From the NCBI GenBank assembly GCA_026770025.1, contig JAMXDE010000010.1, positions 2,046,001-2,110,000 on the forward strand: 64,000 bases of DNA, in the 5' to 3' direction. Positions 58,815 through 64,000 of the stretch are shown here, one piece after another. Source of the DNA: Craspedostauros australis (taxonomy: Eukaryota > Bacillariophyta > Bacillariophyceae > Mastogloiales > Achnanthaceae). Numbering within the stretch: position 1 is the first letter of the stretch; the number at the start of each line of letters is the position of its first letter. A program made the position numbers and the translations under genes. Under the pieces are notes generated by a model. The model was not told the origin of the DNA. It searched no databases and was given only the letters and a program-made list of their open reading frames with translations.

Positions 58815-59603
58815 ATGAGGCAAACGGGTGCAACCGCGATTCATTCCACCATGCTGGCGACGGCACTGCTGATTGCCTCGTCGTCTTGGTTGGTTTCAGC
58901 ATTCCAACCAACCATGGTGACACCACATCGCAGCCCATTCGCCACCGGCAACAGAATGCTAGGACCATCTCCCACACAACCATCGAGGCTGCGTCTGCAC
59001 AAGCTGCAAGGCCAGACTGCGAGCAAGGCCCTTGGCGATCCGATCTGCGACTACCATCAAGTCGACATCCCGACGAGCCAGGAAGGACCGCCGCGACAGG
59101 CCATCAGCGTGGAGGATCTCACGCCGACCATCGTCGCCATGCTGGAGGAGAGCGCCATGCAGCAGGGCGTGGTCCACATCATCAGCCGTCACACCACGAC
59201 CGCCGTCACCATCAACGAACGCGAGTCCAGGTTGGCGCAGGACATGCAGCGGTACTTCCTCAGTATCGCGCCACCCGACGAACGGTCCGAGGCATCGGTC
59301 GCGCAACCGGGAGTGCGGTATCGGCACAACGACATCGATCAACGTCCCGATTCCGCGGAGGAGGCACAGCGGTGTCGCGACAACGGATGGGACATTGGAG
59401 ATCCTGAGGTGCTGCAAGCGTGGAGGGGTCAGGAGCCCATCAACGCGCATTCGCACTTGCTGTCGATGCTGGTGGGGAGTTCCGAGAGCATACCCGTGGT
59501 GAATGGCAAGCTCGTGATTGGGCAATGGCAGAGCATCCTGCTGGTGGATCTGGATGGTCCACGCAACCGGACGGTCGGAATCCAGTTCATGGGATATCGG
59601 TGA
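58815..59603 (+). CDS. Plastid-directed YjbQ/UPF0047 family protein
   Basis: A single exon of 262 residues. The signal peptide (LATALLIASSSWLVSAF) ends in an Ala-Phe site and is followed by a basic transit peptide, so plastid import is likely. The UPF0047 domain has YHQVDIPT at its start, SRHTTTAVTINE (about 125), NAHSHLLSMLVG (about 209) and KLVIGQWQSILLVDLDGPRNR (about 230-252). Bacterial YjbQ was reported to have weak thiamine-phosphate-synthase activity, but the true role of the family is unsettled. An acidic and Asp/Arg-rich insertion (RYRHNDIDQRPDSAEEAQR) lies between the two conserved blocks and is longer than the short linker I expect in bacterial members. The plastid presequence is the main difference. 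Confidence 0.9.
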   Translation: MRQTGATAIHSTMLATALLIASSSWLVSAFQPTMVTPHRSPFATGNRMLGPSPTQPSRLRLHKLQGQTASKALGDPICDYHQVDIPTSQEGPPRQAISVEDLTPTIVAMLEESAMQQGVVHIISRHTTTAVTINERESRLAQDMQRYFLSIAPPDERSEASVAQPGVRYRHNDIDQRPDSAEEAQRCRDNGWDIGDPEVLQAWRGQEPINAHSHLLSMLVGSSESIPVVNGKLVIGQWQSILLVDLDGPRNRTVGIQFMGYR

Positions 59604-60109
59604 AGATGATGATGACACGTAGCTATGCATGGATAGAGAGACAATCTGATGCATTGCAAGTGTTGATTTCGTTGACTTCTGCTTTCGCACGTTGCGTGAA
59701 CCCTCATGTGTTGGGTTGCTCTCCAGAGAGCATGCCGTACTCTACCGCAAGGGGTTGCATTCTCGTTCTTAACTGGAGAGTCCTTGTACCATGAAGACAT
59801 TCAACAATCTACTCGCACCATTGAGACTGAGATTGCCATTAATTATTGTTCTTGTTCTCTCTCTAGCAACTAATAGGTATTTTGGCACTGCACTACTAGT
59901 ACGATTCAGAGCGCGAGATGGTGATCGACATGCTGTCACATCCGTCTCGCCTTCCTAAAGCATTGTGGCATACTCGTGGGGGATAGAGATTAGTCCATAT
60001 TGACGTCGTTCCGCTTCCTTTCCTCTTCACCCTCATGCCATATCACATGGTATCATACTGTTGGTATGCGGTAGGAGAGCGTCTGACTCTCGTTGTAATT
60101 GCCGACGCT
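59604..60109. other. Convergent 3' region
   Basis: A 506-bp gap between the UPF0047 stop (plus) and the secreted-protein stop (minus). Nothing else is seen. Confidence 0.5.
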
Positions 60110-61878
60110 CTATACGCTGAGGTTGACAGAGAGGCCGAGGTTGCCTGGTCCGACGCCGTTGGTGAAGCCGTTTGGTCCCAAGAAAGGTGCGTACTCGTCC
60201 GGGACGCAGCTCAGCTGGACGTTGGCACGTCCTTGCTGGTACGATCCTTGCAAATTGAAGTTGGTATCTGGGATTCTGTACGCGACACCGACGTTCCATG
60301 GCGAGGACTGTCCGTAGAGTTGCATCTGAAGTTGCTGGATCGTCTGCTGTTGCTGCTGCAGGAAGGCCATGGTGGTCTGCTGCTGCTGCGCGCTCTTCAC
60401 CTGGACGTCGACTGCCTTCTTTCCGGACTCCGCGATATTGTTCATGACGGCCTGGAGGTAGGATCGCTCGGCCGTGAAGTCCCAGTCCGAGCCTTCGCGT
60501 GTGGAGTCCTCGGCCTGGCGTGTGAAGAGACCGTCTGCCTGCAGCATGGCCTCGTACTCGGAAGCGCCGGAAGTCTTGCTGGCGGCACGGTACCGTTGCA
60601 ACGCATTCTCCCTCAGCAAGGCAAGCTGTCGCAGATAGAGGACCTGCAGAGGCGCATCGAGCGCAGCCTCGAGTTGTTCCAGCTTCTTATCGTATTCAGC
60701 AGCTGCTGTTGGATCATCGCCAGCGTCTGGTGCGCTCTTGGCGAAATCCTCCAACGCCTTGTTGCAGATGGTGTCCGCTTGACCGCCGAATCCGTCGATG
60801 ATGGTTCCTTCGTTCACAATTTTGCTGCGAAGAGACTCGATCTGTGCATGGCATGGCATCGCATGACGTGAATGGCGTAATGCATGGTACGCACAACGCA
60901 TTCCATAAGCGTGAATCATTGATGCATCCAATTGATGTCGATTTTGTGTTGTCGTTTTTGTTATCATCCAGCCACCACCAATTGAACAGCGGTGATGGCA
61001 CAATCGCCATGAACATGTGTATGTATGCACGGGATAGATTATTGGCATTCATGTTCACGAATGTTCAAGACAAATGGTCACGTTCGGAGATTGCACAGCA
61101 TTCCCATTAACCATTGCCAGTGTCGTTTATTGCCGTCGTCGAAGATGGATGATTGTTGATGTTTCGAATACGTGAGGTGTCGCGTGAGAAGCCGGTGGCA
61201 TTGTGGGACCCAGTTGAACAGCGTTTCATCCATCCATCGTTGTGTCCATAGTCCATGCGTTCCACAAGACGAATCGTTGCGTGGTGCAATTGCAAGTCCC
61301 CAAAGTGCGAGGAATGCATGGTCATCGTATCATTGATCAGATGCATGAATCGTTGCGATCAGATGAGTTGAAGGAAGAGTATTGCATGTTGGATAGACAT
61401 GGTGAGAAGAATGATGTTATGATGTGTGCTTTCGCACGTTCATCATGTTGCACAAAATGACCACGATGGTGGGGCAAAATGAGGGTGCCGAGAAGTAAGA
61501 GAGGCTCCAGATACGAGATACAAGATGCGAAGCCTCCACTATTTCTCTCCACACAACTCAACTCAACGCAACCCACAAACCACCAATCTCCGGCAACCCA
61601 ATTCCCGTCAATCATTTTCATGCGGCAACCACCAGTCACCCAAAATCGGCAACATTGAAACACGATGGATTCCAGCGACGGGATATGCGTACCGATCCAG
61701 TGGCAGCATCCAGGACCTGAAGCTTGACACCTTCCAGCTCGGTGGCGTAGCCGGAGGCGGCATTAGCACCACCGCGAGGAATCATGTTGCATCCCCAGGT
61801 TCCTGCCGGGCAGGAGGCTGCAGCGTCTGGTACCGCGAAGGCGGCCATCAACGAAAGCTGGACGATTCCAAATCTCAT
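60110..61878 (-). CDS. Secreted Gln-rich coiled-coil protein, unknown
   Basis: Two exons, 61878-61693 and 60841-60110, with an 851-bp phase-0 intron (GTACGC donor, GCACAG acceptor), encode 305 residues. The signal peptide (FGIVQLSLMAAFAVPDAAA) is followed by SCPAGTWGC; an alternative reading, AAF-AVP, looks like a plastid site but would make the signal peptide very short. The middle is predicted helical: ESLRSKIVNEG onward, then AALDAPLQVLYLRQLALL, and Gln runs (about 212-240) with heptad spacing. The C-terminal 60 residues are Gly/Asn-rich with alternating hydrophobic residues (NVGVAYRIPDTNFNLQG; NLGLSVNLSV), suggesting a beta structure. Family not recognised; a cell-wall or extracellular role is possible but unproven. 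The left and right splice sites join in frame. Confidence 0.75.
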
Positions 61879-63172
61879 CTTCCCTTCTTTCTTTCTTTCT
61901 TTCTTCTGTTCGTTGAATTGTATTCTGTTGTGTTGTGTTGTGCTCTTGTCTGTGTTGTTGTCACGGACAGGATGCTGATGCGGTTGTTTGTTTGTTTGTG
62001 CTGCCGACGATGAGGATCCCCCACCAACATCAATCACGATGGCGCGCAGTTGATGCCAACAACAAGCACGACGATGACAACCGCCGATCCAATCCATCAA
62101 AACAACAAAACACAACATGACAAACGACGCACACATCCACGTTGATGTTCCTTGTTCCACCTGGAGATTTGGATCGCAGATCATAACCCATTCCAAAAAT
62201 GTTCACGAGTACTGAATCAGCCCTTATTCTCGTGCCGATTTTCAAGTACTATATTCACACACGAATATAAATATGAATCTGTCGGAGAGCGTCGTGACAT
62301 GGGACGTCTCACCTGGATTAATACTATTGATACACGAATATGTGTCATGTCGAGCATCACCGCCAGCCGAGTTTTGGCTGTTGGCGATCACAAAACGATC
62401 GAACACAAAACGGACACAGAAAACACGTCGTCGAGAATCGCAAGATACCTAACTTTCGCGAGCAACTGTTCGCGACAGCATGTGTCGCAGAACACATCAA
62501 TCGCACCAACTTCTCTCCTGTGCAATACCAGCGACTCGCCAGCACTTGTATTCCGTCACGATACCATCCGCCAAACCATCCCGAGCAGAGATGGCGATAG
62601 GGACATCATCAACGATACAACATCAACGATACAACAAGAAGCAACATCGACATCGACGTTGACATCAACTGCGACTGCAACAACGCTAACATCAATCAAG
62701 ATCAGAATCAGCCAAGTCAACGATACAGGCAGAAACAAGAGGAGCAACAGCAACGACAAGAGCATCAAGACGACTGCTTCTGCCAAGACCAACACACTGT
62801 TGAACAGACCTCAAACAAATTGCATCGTCCTTTATTAACGAACGACGGCTGGGGGACATTCAGGGTGGTTGCATGCCTTTGGTTACTCTCGCCGGGTTAT
62901 TCTCCATCTACGATCACATCTGCAGAACCACAGCAGCCACAGAATCGATTAACCAATCTATCCACCGACCGTGCCTTGCCTTGCCCTGCCCTGCTTCCTC
63001 TACCGAAGGCAAGGTCGCTGGGCATTGACGCACGGAGCGTTTGTGTGTGGCTCAACCGCTGCAAACCAGATTGACGACAGTTGTGAAGAAGATCGATTTC
63101 TGCTTCCAGCAATCACACCTGCTCGACTGTCCCAACACTCTCGAATCAACTACGCTTCATACACTGACAACG
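61879..63172. other. Divergent promoter region at the right end
   Basis: About 1.3 kb between the secreted-protein start (minus) and the partial gene at 63173 (plus). T-rich and TG-rich runs lie at 61890-61960, in the 5' UTR of the secreted-protein gene. No coding ORF is supported. Confidence 0.5.
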
Positions 63173-64000
63173 ATGGAGTCTCGCTCGCAGTATCCCGGCC
63201 AGTACGCCGACAACAACCGCGGCGAGCCCATGGCAGGAACGATTGGCCAAAGCAAAAGTCAGTGGGCCGGACGCACGCAGTTTGAAGCCATGCAAGAGTT
63301 GCGCGCACGACGAGCGTGGGTGGCGGATGACGAGGAAGAGACGCAGAGCCGATTCCAACAACGACGCAGGCTTTACCACAGCAGCGCCGCGCCCAATGTC
63401 AAATCGGACGGTGCTGAACACGCGGCAAGGATCGTGGTGGATGACCTCAAATCGCGAGGGTACGACCCGGAGACAGGCGTCTTCGCCATGGAGAGCAAGT
63501 CAGAGGATGGGGAAGATCTGGACCGGTACGAGGCCACGCAGCACATGATGGATTCCCGAGAACCCGACGATCACGAGCTGTCCACCATCGGGGAGAACTC
63601 GAAGGAGGACTCCATATCCTCCGCGAAACGATCATCCCGACAAAGCTCGCAAGACCAAAGATCGCAACCAGACGAGTACGGATATGGCAGCCAGCACGAA
63701 ACAGCCACGCACGGCAGCAATGGCAGCAGGGCGAGCAAGACCGTTTCGTCTGCACAGTCGACGAGCACCACCAGCACAAGGGGAAGCTCCAGGGCGAGTT
63801 CCAGAGCGAGCTCTCGCGCCAGCAGCAACGCAAGCACTGCCATTCCCATGACTCCACCACGCGTTGGGGTTAGCATGCAAAGCAACGAATCCAACTCGCC
63901 CATCTCGAGGATGGACATGACCGGGACAGTCACCACAGTCACTGATGGCATGACCGAGTTCACTGGATACGAAGACAACAGAGGTCAGAGCCTTAAGTAC
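63173..64000 (+). CDS. Disordered Ser/Arg-rich protein, cut by the window edge
   Basis: The frame is open from the ATG at 63173 to the last base, 276 codons without a stop. The sequence is polar throughout: a Gln/Arg-rich helix-like start (FEAMQELRARRAWVADDEEE), an acidic stretch, and a Ser/Arg/Thr-rich region with SSRASS repeats (about residue 204) resembling phosphorylation targets. No domain is recognised in this part; a domain may lie beyond the edge. The absence of stops over 828 bp and the regular codon use support coding. Confidence 0.7.
   Translation, partial: MESRSQYPGQYADNNRGEPMAGTIGQSKSQWAGRTQFEAMQELRARRAWVADDEEETQSRFQQRRRLYHSSAAPNVKSDGAEHAARIVVDDLKSRGYDPETGVFAMESKSEDGEDLDRYEATQHMMDSREPDDHELSTIGENSKEDSISSAKRSSRQSSQDQRSQPDEYGYGSQHETATHGSNGSRASKTVSSAQSTSTTSTRGSSRASSRASSRASSNASTAIPMTPPRVGVSMQSNESNSPISRMDMTGTVTTVTDGMTEFTGYEDNRGQSLKY

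Overview
The window is nuclear DNA of a photosynthetic stramenopile, most likely a diatom. The evidence is: spliceosomal introns of about 0.2 to 0.94 kb (GTAAGT, GTGAGT or GTACGT donors, CAG acceptors); several proteins with a signal peptide followed by an Ala-Phe type (ASAFAP-like) cleavage site, as used for import into a complex plastid; a fucoxanthin-chlorophyll-type antenna protein; a bZIP-PAS regulator, an architecture typical of heterokonts; and a stramenopile-style HSF. There is no bacterial operon structure, phage, CRISPR array, rRNA, convincing tRNA or transposable element. The species cannot be named from the sequence alone.

Layout, left to right: a two-exon thylakoid-directed membrane protein of unknown function (442-1712, minus); a secretory-pathway tandem SET-like protein (3873-5465, plus); a bZIP-PAS transcription factor (6116-9874, minus); a patatin/SDP1-type lipase (11871-15026, minus); an LHC/FCP antenna protein (16521-17483, plus); a second unknown plastid membrane protein (18479-19099, plus); a 1597-residue protein joining RGG, PDZ and PP2A-A-like HEAT regions (19567-24705, minus); Ran GTPase (26379-28258, plus); a glucokinase with a C-terminal membrane tail (29214-31097, plus); a plastid-directed METTL21-like methyltransferase (31481-33175, minus); an LTO1/Yae1-domain protein (34152-35201, minus); a plastid rhodanese (36201-37178, minus); a doubtful small ORF (37901-38281, plus); an HSF (38457-40949, minus); a 4.1-kb stretch with no gene; a Nup133-like nucleoporin (45086-48973, plus); a degenerate HhH/endonuclease-III-like protein (49396-50955, minus); an Rtt106-like histone chaperone (51587-53666, minus); a bHLH factor (56170-58122, plus); a plastid YjbQ/UPF0047 protein (58815-59603, plus); a secreted Gln-rich coiled-coil protein (60110-61878, minus); and the start of a disordered Ser-rich protein that runs off the right edge (63173-64000, plus).

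The genes do not form one pathway. Three themes recur: plastid biogenesis and photosynthesis (six or so plastid-directed products), transcription and chromatin (bZIP-PAS, HSF, bHLH, Rtt106-like), and nuclear transport (Ran, Nup133-like). The points most worth following up are the PDZ-HEAT fusion, the tail-anchored glucokinase, the NKxE motif in Ran, the C-terminal QDW tripeptide of the LTO1 homologue, the two unknown thylakoid/plastid membrane proteins, and a short intergenic element, TACTCGTA, that recurs ten times. All splice sites and starts were inferred by eye from reading frame and consensus; no transcript data were available.
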